Part shown: positions 42,535 through 51,011 of the stretch, one piece after another | Position numbering within the stretch: the first letter of the stretch is position 1 | Layout of the letters: each line of letters opens with the position of its first letter | Assembly (NCBI RefSeq): GCF_048261205.1 | Contig: NZ_JBLXGF010000007.1 | Source: Hoeflea sp048261205 | Lineage (GTDB): Bacteria > Pseudomonadota > Alphaproteobacteria > Rhizobiales > Rhizobiaceae | Strand: one strand, 5' to 3' | Length of the DNA: 64,000 bases | Notes under the pieces: generated by a model | Seen by the model: only the letters and a program-made list of their open reading frames with translations | Told to the model about the DNA's origin: nothing | Databases searched by the model: none | Translations under genes and position numbers: made by a program

Positions 42535-44376
42535 TCAGCGGCGCGAGAACAGTTTTTCAATGTCTGTGAGCTTCAGTTCTATATAGGTCGGTCTGCCATG
42601 ATTGCACTGGCCTGAACCGGGCGTGCGTTCCATTTCGCGGAGCAAAGCGTTCATTTCTTCTGTGACCAGCCGCCGTCCTGACCTGACGGAGCCATGACAG
42701 GCCATCGTCGAGGCCACCGCCTCAAGGCGGTCGCGCAAGCCGGTTGAGCTGTCCCACTCGGCAATTTCATCAGCCATGTCCCGGACAAGGCCGGCGACAT
42801 CGGCCTCGCCCAGCATGGATGGGGTTTCCCTTACGGCAATTGCGCCAGGCCCAAAACGCTCGAGCACCAGGCCGAACTCGGCCAGATCTTCCGCGCGCTC
42901 CGCCAGCCGGTCGCAATCGTCCTCCGGCAAGTCGATGATTTCGGGCAGCAGCAGGATTTGGGATGCTACCTTTCCCGCCTTCAGCGCCGTCTTGAAGCGC
43001 TCGAAGACCAGCCGTTCATGGGCGGCATGCTGATCGACGATCACCAGCCCGTCGCGGGTCTGCGCCACGATGTAGTTTTCATGGATCTGGGTACGCGCTG
43101 CACCAAGCGGGTTTTCGACAGTGGAGAGATCAGCCGAGCTGTCGTCCGACCGCGCCGAGGGCATGGCGGTTTCGGCGATCTCCGTCTGTGCTTGTTCCGA
43201 GAAACCTGTTGCAAAACCATTCAGCGGCCGTGATGGCGATGTGGTGGCGTGCCAACCGCCGGCAGGCGCTGCAGTTGCGAGACCACCCGGCTGACCATAC
43301 CCGAACCGGCTGGCAGGCTGCGCCTGCCGGAAAGTTTCGGGTGACCTGAAGGCCTGTGCAAGCCCGGTGCTGGCAGACGGGGAAGCACGGTCCCCATCCG
43401 ATATCAGTGCTTGGCGGATCGCCCCGATGATAAGCCCGCGCACAAGACCCGGATCGCGAAACCTGACGTCTGATTTGGCCGGATGCACATTGACATCCAC
43501 CAGTGCCGGATCAAGCGTGATCCACAAAACGGCCACCGGATAGCGTCCGCGCGGCAGCGTATCGGAATAGGCCGCGCGAATGGCGGTCAGGATCTGTTTG
43601 TCCTGGACCGGGCGGCCATTGACGAAAGCATATTGCGACAGCGAATTCGCCTTGTTCCACGTTGGCAGTCCGATGTGACCGGCAAGCCCCACCTCTTCGC
43701 GAGCGGCATTAACCGCAATCGTGTTGGCGGCAAATTCATCACCCAGAACCTGGGCAATGCGTGCCAGCCGGTCCTCGCCGGTTGCAGGAAGATCCAGTGT
43801 CGAGCGATCAGGACCCGAAAGCGTAAAGCGGACGGCAGGGAAGGCGATGGCTATACGCCTTACGATCTCGGTAATAGCTGCTGTTTCGGCGCGATCGGAT
43901 TTGAGGAATTTCAGCCGCGCCGGAGTAGCAAAGAACAGATCGCGGACCTCGACCGTGGTCCCCTGGTTGGCCGCTGCCGGCCGAAGCGGAGCCGGTACTC
44001 CGCCTGCCAAAGACACTTCATTGGCGTGCGGCATGTCCTTCGGCCGGGACCTGATGGTCAATCGCGCCACAGAGCCGATGGAGGGCAGGGCCTCGCCGCG
44101 AAAGCCGAGAGTGGAGATGTCATCAAGCCGCTGATCGAGCTTCGAGGTGCAGTGGCGGCGAACTGCCAGCGTCAGGTCCTCGGCGTCCATTCCCAGGCCA
44201 TCATCGATGACCCTGATCAGCGCCTTGCCGCCGGCGGCAGTCGCGATCTCGATACGGCGTGCGCCGGCATCGATCGCATTCTCGACAAGTTCCTTCACAA
44301 CGCTTGCCGGCCGCTCGATGACTTCACCGGCGGCGATCTGGTTGATCAGGGTTTCTGGCAGTTGATGGACGCGCAT
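42535..44376 (-). CDS. mutL: DNA mismatch repair protein MutL
   Basis: A 613-residue MutL. The N-terminal GHKL ATPase carries VVKELVENAIDAGA, RVIDDGLGMDAEDL and STLGFRGEALPSI in its first 110 residues. After a variable linker, the C-terminal dimerisation domain has the endonuclease metal motif DQHAAHERLVFE together with ACHGSVRSG and QCNHGRPTYIEL, so this is a nicking-competent MutL, as expected where MutH is absent. It closes the lipid A/repair cluster and is convergent with nothing; the 293 bases upstream (44377-44669) hold no recognised element. Confidence 0.95.
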   Translation of the reverse strand: MRVHQLPETLINQIAAGEVIERPASVVKELVENAIDAGARRIEIATAAGGKALIRVIDDGLGMDAEDLTLAVRRHCTSKLDQRLDDISTLGFRGEALPSIGSVARLTIRSRPKDMPHANEVSLAGGVPAPLRPAAANQGTTVEVRDLFFATPARLKFLKSDRAETAAITEIVRRIAIAFPAVRFTLSGPDRSTLDLPATGEDRLARIAQVLGDEFAANTIAVNAAREEVGLAGHIGLPTWNKANSLSQYAFVNGRPVQDKQILTAIRAAYSDTLPRGRYPVAVLWITLDPALVDVNVHPAKSDVRFRDPGLVRGLIIGAIRQALISDGDRASPSASTGLAQAFRSPETFRQAQPASRFGYGQPGGLATAAPAGGWHATTSPSRPLNGFATGFSEQAQTEIAETAMPSARSDDSSADLSTVENPLGAARTQIHENYIVAQTRDGLVIVDQHAAHERLVFERFKTALKAGKVASQILLLPEIIDLPEDDCDRLAERAEDLAEFGLVLERFGPGAIAVRETPSMLGEADVAGLVRDMADEIAEWDSSTGLRDRLEAVASTMACHGSVRSGRRLVTEEMNALLREMERTPGSGQCNHGRPTYIELKLTDIEKLFSRR

Positions 44377-44669
44377 GGTCTCATGTTCAGGGATTCGGGC
44401 TCAAGCGCAATGTGTGTCAGGAAATTGAAGCAGGAAAAAGGTTTTTCCCGGGACTTTCTGTTCGTCAGGTCCGTTACTCTTCGGCATCGATTTCCATGGA
44501 TCTGCAAACTTGGTTAAGCGGGGCTTAACCCTCCGCTGCCATAGTCGTGAGACGTTTCTGGCAGCATTCGCTCCCTCGTCGGACGGTTGCTCGAAGGTCG
44601 TGGAAAGGGTCGCGCAGTGCGGCCTTTAGCGTGATCCCGTTCATCAGACCGGGTATCGGATTGAAGTAA

Positions 44670-46424
44670 ATGGCGTTGAACGAAACCGGCACCCGAAGAC
44701 CTGTTGATGACGTTAAAAGGATCGAAGCTCTCGCTTCCGTGCTCGATGTCGGGATCATGATCTATGATCGCAATGATACGCTGATTGCTGCAAGTACCCA
44801 ATTCCTGAACTTCTTTGATGTTGACCCGGATTTGCTCAAACCCGGGGCGAGGTTGCGTGATCTGTTCAATGCGACATACGACACCGATGCCCGCGTGCTG
44901 GGGTCATTGAATGGAGAGACGCGCCAGATCTCGCGGGAGGACTGGGTTGCCGAGCGGATCGCCATTCACTGGCGCGAACGCTATGAAAGCGTTGAAAAGC
45001 TCAGCGATGGGCGTTGGATAAGGTTGCGCAAGCGGCGGATGCCGGACGGCCTTCTGATATCCATCTCCGAGGACATTACGGATCAAAAGACCACTCAGGA
45101 AGAGGTAGCCGGGCTTCTCAGAAAGGCAGATCTCGTCAAAGTCATTCTCGACGATCTGAGCATCCAGGTGTTGGTCAAGGATTCCGAGCTTCGCTATGTC
45201 ATGGTCAATGAGGCGTTTTGCCGGGTTTTCGGATTGCCGCGCAAATACATTCTGGGAAGAAAATCCGCGGATTTCGTGGGGCCCGAACTTGCCGCGCGGT
45301 TTGAGAAGCTTGAAAAAAGCGTGCTTGAAACCGGCAACCCGTATGATGCAATTGAAGACCTTCACAGTGCGGATGGCAGGGTAATGAAGGTCATCACCCG
45401 CATGAGACGCACAGGAGCACCCGGTGCCTATACAGTAACGATCGCCTTCGACGACCTTAGCGAGTTGTGGCCCGGTCACAATTCAGTCTCAGCTCAGCAA
45501 CAAACCCCTGGTCCAATAGCGTCGGAACCCGGAATTCAAGCTGCCTCAGTCGTGCCGGAACCGGTGTCAAAAGGCCGGGTTCTGATCGTTGATGAGAATC
45601 TTCGGCGCTCCATGGATCATGTGGGTGCCTTGAAAGCCGCGGGATTTGACGCTGTTGCAACCGCCAACACGACTGAAGCCCTGGCATTTCTGGATGCGGC
45701 AAAAGCGATGGATCTAACCGTCCACGAGGTCGAGTTGTCTGCTCACATGGCAAGGGTCTTGTCGGCTGAGGCGAAGGCCGGTTGGCCCGTGCTGCTCAGG
45801 CAGGCCATCGAAAAGAAACTCGCCAGCGAACCAAAGGCCCTACCGGAAGCAGCGCCAGTTCCGACGCCGGCACGGGTTGAAAAATCACCGGTCCTGTCTG
45901 TGGTCGAATCCACGTCGGCACTTCAACCTGAAGCGAAGGTTGTTTCCCGAGCTGAGCCGGTTGGCCCTGCGCCTTCAGAGCCTGCGGCGAAGACCATCAA
46001 GACCGGACAGGCACGCGATCGGGTGAGGGTACTCGTTGCAGAAGACAATGATGTCAACCAGATCGTCTTCGAGCAAATCCTTGAGGGGATCGGTGCAGAC
46101 TTCCGGATCGTCAACAATGGCGAGGAAGCGGTCGCTGCATGGCGTGCCGCAGCGCCTGATCTCATTTTGATGGATGTTTCCATGCCGGTGATGAATGGCC
46201 TCCAGGCTGTCCGGGCCATAAGAAATGCAGAAGCAAGCGAAGCTCACATGGCGGTCCGCGTACCGGTTATAGCGGTAACGGCTCATGCAATGGGCGGCGA
46301 TCGTGAGCGCTGCCTGGCTGCAGGAATGGACGACTATCTGTCCAAACCGGTCAGTCCGGAAAAGCTGGAGGCGATCATTCAGAAATGGGTCGACAGATCC
46401 GAGCGGTTTCAAGCCGCCGGGTAA
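44670..46424 (+). CDS. PAS-PAS-pseudoreceiver-receiver signalling protein
   Basis: A 584-residue soluble protein. Two PAS domains lie at about residues 20-140 and 150-265. Residues about 303-378 begin like a receiver (RVLIVDENLRRSMDHVGALKAAGFDAV) but lack the phosphorylatable Asp where it is expected. An Ala/Pro/Val-rich linker precedes a normal C-terminal receiver at about 453-575 with acidic pocket VAEDN, phospho-acceptor Asp502 (LILMDVSMPVMNG), Thr in VTAHA and Lys in LSKPVS. There is no HisKA or HATPase domain, so a separate kinase must phosphorylate it. The next gene encodes a GGDEF-EAL protein, a possible output partner. Confidence 0.85.
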   Translation: MALNETGTRRPVDDVKRIEALASVLDVGIMIYDRNDTLIAASTQFLNFFDVDPDLLKPGARLRDLFNATYDTDARVLGSLNGETRQISREDWVAERIAIHWRERYESVEKLSDGRWIRLRKRRMPDGLLISISEDITDQKTTQEEVAGLLRKADLVKVILDDLSIQVLVKDSELRYVMVNEAFCRVFGLPRKYILGRKSADFVGPELAARFEKLEKSVLETGNPYDAIEDLHSADGRVMKVITRMRRTGAPGAYTVTIAFDDLSELWPGHNSVSAQQQTPGPIASEPGIQAASVVPEPVSKGRVLIVDENLRRSMDHVGALKAAGFDAVATANTTEALAFLDAAKAMDLTVHEVELSAHMARVLSAEAKAGWPVLLRQAIEKKLASEPKALPEAAPVPTPARVEKSPVLSVVESTSALQPEAKVVSRAEPVGPAPSEPAAKTIKTGQARDRVRVLVAEDNDVNQIVFEQILEGIGADFRIVNNGEEAVAAWRAAAPDLILMDVSMPVMNGLQAVRAIRNAEASEAHMAVRVPVIAVTAHAMGGDRERCLAAGMDDYLSKPVSPEKLEAIIQKWVDRSERFQAAG

Positions 46425-46545
46425 GCGTTCGGGGCCGGTAAATTTGAAAGCCAATTGGCTCGTCTCGCAATAGGACAATGTTAAGACATCTGACGCATTT
46501 TGTTTTTTACGAATTACTTTCATTTGTGCGGATCCATTTTTCTTG

Positions 46546-47913
46546 ATGACCCCCGAAGATGCGAACCAGGACGCTTTGTCCCCGAACCCGAATGCAGTTG
46601 CCTACACTGATCCTCTGACCGGGCTGGGAAATCGTCGCCGTTTGATGGACAAGATCCGCAAACTGGCTTCTGAGCGCGCTGACGATCCAGCTCCATTCAC
46701 CATCGGAATTGCCAATATTGACGGGTTCAAACCGATCAATGATCTCTTCGGTCATGCAGCCGGCGACGAAATTCTGTGTCAGGTGGCGCATCGGCTGCGG
46801 GCATGTTTGCCTGACGGAGGGTTTGTCGCCCGTATCGAAAGCGATGAGTTTGCCTTCGTTCTTCCATTGGTTTTCGAAAAGAAGGGCGCCGAGAAGATCG
46901 GCCGGATGTTCAAGGATGTCTTGTCGGCACCCTACGACCTGGGTGACCGTAATGTCCGTCTTTCGGCGTCTTTCGGCTTCGCTGTCTATCCGTTCGCCGG
47001 TGAGCAGTTTGCCGAATTGCTCAAGAGTGCCGATACTGCACTGTATCGGTCCAAGCGCCGCGGCCGCGGCCAGATAACAGTCTATTCAGAGGAAATCGCT
47101 GAAGAGATGCGCCGCGGCACACAGGTCGAACAGGCGCTTCGCAGAGCCATCATTGCCGACGAAGTGGCCGTCCACTTTCAACCCATCGTCGATCTGTCAG
47201 ACGGATCCATTCAGGGTTTTGAAGCACTGGCCCGCTGGACCGACAAGGAGCTGGGCTTTGTTTCCCCCGGCCTTTTCATTCCGCTCGCTGAAGAGCGCGG
47301 TTTTATCGACTCCCTGACCGAGACCTTGCTCAAAAAGGCATCAGAAACTGCCAGGCATTGGCCGGACAAGCTGTTCTTGTCATTCAACCTGTCTTCAGCG
47401 CAGTTGATTGATCCGGCCACGGCTTTCAACGTGTTGGCCGTCATAAACCGCGTGGGACTCGACCCTCGCCGTCTGGAGCTGGAAATCACCGAAACCGCGA
47501 TGATGAGTGATCCGGAGGTGGCAGCCAAGGTGGTAGACGAGCTCCACGGCGTCGGAATTCGGGTTTCGCTTGATGATTTTGGTACCGGACAGTCCAGTCT
47601 GGGGCGCTTGCGGGATTTCACTTTCAACAAGGTCAAGATCGACCGCAGCTTTGTCAGTGAAATCACAATCGACAAATCCGCCGAGCATATCGTGAGAGCC
47701 ATTCTGGCGATGTGCGAAGGGCTGAACCTGAAAGTCATCGCCGAAGGCATCGAAACCGAAGAGCAGGCCGCCAAACTCAGGGAACTGGGTTGCAAGTCGG
47801 GGCAGGGCTGGCTCTATGGCAAGGCGGTCGATGCTGCAGCGACCTTTGCGCTGATCGAAGCCGAGGAACTGGCTCGCGCAAGCGCATCAAGAACCAGCCT
47901 CCTCATCCGCTGA
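46546..47913 (+). CDS. GGDEF-EAL protein with degenerate GGDEF motif
   Basis: A 455-residue c-di-GMP protein. The GGDEF domain (about residues 15-175) has DPLTGLGNRRRL but ESDEF at 98-102 in place of GGDEF, so cyclase activity is doubtful. The EAL domain (about 185-440) keeps EAL at 226-228 (GFEALARW), FNLSSAQL, EITETAMM, LDDFGTGQSSL, VKIDRSFV, AEGIETEEQ and GQGWLYGKA, so phosphodiesterase activity is likely. No membrane or sensor domain is present. The ATG at 46546 is preceded by TTG and a weak ribosome site. It follows the PAS-receiver gene by 121 bases. Confidence 0.88.
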   Translation: MTPEDANQDALSPNPNAVAYTDPLTGLGNRRRLMDKIRKLASERADDPAPFTIGIANIDGFKPINDLFGHAAGDEILCQVAHRLRACLPDGGFVARIESDEFAFVLPLVFEKKGAEKIGRMFKDVLSAPYDLGDRNVRLSASFGFAVYPFAGEQFAELLKSADTALYRSKRRGRGQITVYSEEIAEEMRRGTQVEQALRRAIIADEVAVHFQPIVDLSDGSIQGFEALARWTDKELGFVSPGLFIPLAEERGFIDSLTETLLKKASETARHWPDKLFLSFNLSSAQLIDPATAFNVLAVINRVGLDPRRLELEITETAMMSDPEVAAKVVDELHGVGIRVSLDDFGTGQSSLGRLRDFTFNKVKIDRSFVSEITIDKSAEHIVRAILAMCEGLNLKVIAEGIETEEQAAKLRELGCKSGQGWLYGKAVDAAATFALIEAEELARASASRTSLLIR

Positions 47914-48819
47914 CTCACGCCCTTCTTTGGCCAGCCAGTTCAGAACGAGCTCGGTCTGGGAGGAAAGTGCGCGGCCTTTTGGCCAGATGACATGGTATGC
48001 GGCACCGGTTGTCAGCCGGTGACTGGTGACCTTCTTCAGCAAGCCCGATGTGACCAGCCGTTCGGTGAGGTGTTGCCACCCAAGCGCCACGCCCTGACCT
48101 TCCATCACAGCCTGGATGACGAGCACATAGTCATTGATTGCCAGCCCACGATTGGCCACCACGGCGTCGAGACCTGCGCTTTTGAACCACTGTTGCCAGT
48201 CGCAGGCACGACGGAACGGCTCTTCGAGGTGAATCAGCTTGTGCTGGGTTAGGTGGGCGACGCTTTCAGGCGTACCGTGTTTTTCCAGGTAGGCGGCACT
48301 CGCGACCGCGACGATGACTTCCGGTGCGATCAAGGCGCTGTCATAATCGGGCCAGTCCTCCGGCCGTCCGCCGCGGACACCAAGTTCGATGTTCTCATTG
48401 CGAATATCGAGATCGCGGTCAGCGGTTTGAATGCGCAGGTCAATGTCCGGCAACTCGTCACGCAGCCTGTGCAGCCGTGGCAGCATCCACAAAGAGGCAA
48501 ACGCGGTCGAGCCAGCGAGGGTAACGGTGTTCGCCCGGCCGCGCCCCCTGATATCCTCTGCAGACCTTCGAATATGGCTCAGGCCAAGGGTGACGTCCGA
48601 GTGGAAACGCCGACCGGCTTCCGTCAGCGACACAGCCCTGTGAGCACGATGAAACAGCGCAGCGCCAAGCTGGCTTTCAAGAGAGCGGATTGCATAGCTC
48701 ACCGCTGCCTGGGTCATGCCCAGTTCGTGAGCGGCCTTGGTAAAGCTGAGCTGCCGCCCGGCCGCTTCAAAGACGATGAGATTGCCGGCAGACGGCAGCA
48801 GGTGACGCAGATTATCCAT
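47887..48819 (-). CDS. LysR-family regulator (GcvA-like)
   Basis: A 310-residue LysR protein of the GcvA/AmpR branch: HTH in residues 18-60 (AAGRQLSFTKAAHELGMTQ) and a substrate-binding domain with IQTADRDLDIRNENIELGVRGG and SAAYLEKHG. It is divergent from the mttB-family gene with only 85 bases between starts, so it most likely controls that methylated-amine operon. Its 3' end overlaps the convergent GGDEF-EAL gene by 27 bases. Confidence 0.87.
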   Translation of the reverse strand: MDNLRHLLPSAGNLIVFEAAGRQLSFTKAAHELGMTQAAVSYAIRSLESQLGAALFHRAHRAVSLTEAGRRFHSDVTLGLSHIRRSAEDIRGRGRANTVTLAGSTAFASLWMLPRLHRLRDELPDIDLRIQTADRDLDIRNENIELGVRGGRPEDWPDYDSALIAPEVIVAVASAAYLEKHGTPESVAHLTQHKLIHLEEPFRRACDWQQWFKSAGLDAVVANRGLAINDYVLVIQAVMEGQGVALGWQHLTERLVTSGLLKKVTSHRLTTGAAYHVIWPKGRALSSQTELVLNWLAKEGRESADEEAGS

Positions 48820-48904
48820 AAGCCCACCTTATCCAACACAATGGAATTTTCCAGCATTACATCTGTTCGCGATGCTCCTAGACTTTTGTTTTGGAGGACA
48901 CCTC
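48820..48904. promoter_or_regulatory. Divergent LysR / mttB promoter region
   Basis: These 85 bases separate two divergent starts and must hold the LysR operator and both promoters. GGAGG at about 48891-48895 is the mttB ribosome site. The stretch is A+T-richer than the genes; individual boxes are not certain. Confidence 0.45.
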
Positions 48905-50476
48905 ATGGAAGCTGTCGAGATCACCGAACCAAGGACTTCACAAGGACGCAGACGCGAGCGGGCCGGTGGGCGCGACGCCCGGCGATCCGGTCAGAGCGAC
49001 GCGCCGCCGCACCGGGCCACGCCCTATGTCATCCGCAATATCCCCACCTATGACATCTTGGGTGAGGAAAGCCTGCTCAGGATTGAGGCCGCCGCCGATC
49101 AGATACTGGCAGAAATCGGTATCGAGTTCCGCGACGATCCTGTTGCCCTGCAACACTGGAAATCTGCGGGTGCCGATGTTGATGGACTTCTGGTGAAGTT
49201 CGAGCCGGGAATGCTGCGCGAGATCCTGAAATCGGCGCCCGCGAGCTTCACCCAGCACGCCCGCAATCCGGCCAACAGCGTCGAGATTGGCGGCAAGAGC
49301 GTGGTCTTTGCGCCGGCTTACGGTTCGCCCTTTGTGATGGATCTGGACAAGGGCCGCCGCTACGGCACGATCGAGGATTTCCGCAATTTCATCAAGCTTG
49401 CGCAATCAAGCCCCTGGCTGCATCATTCCGGCGGCACGATCTGCGAACCCGTTGATGTGCCGGTCAACAAGCGCCATCTCGATATGGTCTACAGCCACCT
49501 GAAATACTCCGACCGCTGTTTCATGGGATCGGTGACGGCGGAAAGTCGCGCCGAGGACAATATCGAAATGGCCCGGATCGTCTTCGGCCGGGATTTTGTT
49601 GACCGGAATTGCGTCATCCTCGGCAATGTCAACGTCAACTCGCCGCTGGTCTGGGATGGCACCATGACCAATGTGCTGCGCGCCTATGCCCGCGCCAATC
49701 AGGCAGCCGTGATTGTGCCGTTTATTCTCGGCGGCGCTATGGGGCCGGTGACCAATGCCGGCGCGATCGCGCAATCGCTGGCCGAAACCATGGCCGGCTG
49801 TGCGCTGACCCAGCTGGAACGAAAGGGCGCGCCGGTGATATTCGGCAATTTCCTCTCGTCAATGTCACTCAGATCAGGCTCGCCGACTTTTGGAACACCT
49901 GAACCTGCCATCGGTTCGATGGTGATCGGGCAACTGGCGCGCCGGCTCAATCTGCCGCTGCGCTGCGCCGGAAACTTCTCCAATTCGAAGCTTCCCGATG
50001 CGCAGGCCATGAACGAAGGCACCATGTCGATGCTCTCGGCGGTCCATTGCGGCGCAAACTTCATCCTGCATTCAGCCGGCTTCCTCGATGGGCTGTTGTC
50101 GATGTCGTACGAGAAATTCGTCATGGACGCTGATTTCTGCGGAGCGTTGCACTCCTATCTGGCCGGCGTCGTGGTTGATGACAATTCACTGGCGCTCGAC
50201 GCGTTTCGGGAAGTCGGAGTCGGAAAGCATTTTCTCGGATGCGCCCACACGATGGACAATTATCAGACAGCGTTCTGGGATTCCGCAGTCGCGGACAACG
50301 AGCCATTCGAGAAATGGGATGTGGCTGGACGGACTGATGCCGCCATGCGGGCAAACGGCCGTTGGAAGCAAACGCTTGCCGAGTACCAGCCGCCAGAGAT
50401 GGATGTCGCGACAGACGAGGCGCTTGTCGAATTTGTCGACCGGGCCAAAGCCAAACTTGCGGACGCATGGTACTGA
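48905..50476 (+). CDS. MttB-family (trimethylamine methyltransferase-like) protein, non-pyrrolysine
   Basis: A 523-residue member of the MttB superfamily (COG5598). After a basic, low-complexity N-terminus of about 40 residues, the TIM-barrel body shows LRIEAAADQILAEIGIEFRDD, SPWLHHSGGTICEP, GGAMGPVTNAGAIAQSLAE and the C-terminal GVGKHFLGCAHTMDNYQTAFW. The frame has no in-frame TAG, so it uses no pyrrolysine; such relatives (for example MtgB) demethylate glycine betaine or related quaternary amines and pass the methyl to a corrinoid protein. No corrinoid partner is seen nearby. GGAGG lies 8 bases before ATG 48905. Confidence 0.85.
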   Translation: MEAVEITEPRTSQGRRRERAGGRDARRSGQSDAPPHRATPYVIRNIPTYDILGEESLLRIEAAADQILAEIGIEFRDDPVALQHWKSAGADVDGLLVKFEPGMLREILKSAPASFTQHARNPANSVEIGGKSVVFAPAYGSPFVMDLDKGRRYGTIEDFRNFIKLAQSSPWLHHSGGTICEPVDVPVNKRHLDMVYSHLKYSDRCFMGSVTAESRAEDNIEMARIVFGRDFVDRNCVILGNVNVNSPLVWDGTMTNVLRAYARANQAAVIVPFILGGAMGPVTNAGAIAQSLAETMAGCALTQLERKGAPVIFGNFLSSMSLRSGSPTFGTPEPAIGSMVIGQLARRLNLPLRCAGNFSNSKLPDAQAMNEGTMSMLSAVHCGANFILHSAGFLDGLLSMSYEKFVMDADFCGALHSYLAGVVVDDNSLALDAFREVGVGKHFLGCAHTMDNYQTAFWDSAVADNEPFEKWDVAGRTDAAMRANGRWKQTLAEYQPPEMDVATDEALVEFVDRAKAKLADAWY

Positions 50477-50504
50477 GAATCGGGAACCCAACCGGAGTCG
50501 TTTG

Positions 50505-50945
50505 ATGCTGAAGTGTCTTGTCCTGGTGTCTGTCTTTGTCCTTCCCGCAGCCCCGGTCTTTGCCGGCGATGCGTCGCTGGCAGTGCAGTATTTCTATGAC
50601 AATCTCGGTGCGGAATCCGGGCTTGAAAACCGTGACCGGTTCGCCGGTCCGGCTCTCGAATTTCTCAATGCCGCCGATGCAGCCTGGAACCGGGATGAGA
50701 CCCTCTGTCTTGGGTTCGGTTTCCCGGTCGACGCCCAGGATTTCGATGATGCGGAAATCGCCAGGACACTGAAGCTTGACGAGACCGTCGACGGAGACAC
50801 CGCCAGGGTCGTGGCGCGTTTCAACAATTTTGGTGAACCTTCAGAAGTGGAATGGACGCTTGAGCAAACCACTGCCGGATGGCAGGTTTCAGACGTCGCC
50901 TCCACGGCCAATGACTGGCGTCTGTCGACGCTAAGTTGCGAATAA
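50505..50945 (+). CDS. Secreted hypothetical protein
   Basis: A 146-residue exported protein with a signal peptide (LKCLVLVSVFVLPAAPVFAG, cleavage near residue 20). The mature part contains a VQYFYDNLGAESGLENRDRF segment, two cysteines (ETLCLGF and the final SCE) that may bridge, and a VEWTLEQTTAGWQVSDV strand pair of the kind seen in small NTF2-like or DUF3828 periplasmic proteins. GGAG lies 8 bases before the ATG. It sits between the mttB-type and the demethylase genes on the same strand. Function unknown. Confidence 0.75.
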   Translation: MLKCLVLVSVFVLPAAPVFAGDASLAVQYFYDNLGAESGLENRDRFAGPALEFLNAADAAWNRDETLCLGFGFPVDAQDFDDAEIARTLKLDETVDGDTARVVARFNNFGEPSEVEWTLEQTTAGWQVSDVASTANDWRLSTLSCE

Positions 50946-50957
50946 ACCGACAAACGC

Positions 50958-50983
50958 CCGGGGATGGGACATGCCATCCCCGG
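50958..50983 (+). promoter_or_regulatory. Intercistronic hairpin before the demethylase gene
   Basis: A perfect 10-base-pair stem (50958-50967 with 50974-50983) and 6-base loop lie 13 bases after the preceding stop and 28 before the next start. There is no T tract, so it may stabilise or process the mRNA, or stop only weakly. Confidence 0.5.
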
Positions 50984-51011
50984 ATACTCCAATCCCGAGG
51001 AGCCGCCGCCG

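Noticed and set aside
43483..44517. 344-codon frame opposite mutL
   Set aside because: mutL has complete ATPase and endonuclease motifs on the minus strand.
48905..50476. Possible pyrrolysine (amber) codon in the mttB-type gene
   Set aside because: The frame is continuous without any internal TAG, so this is a non-pyrrolysine member.
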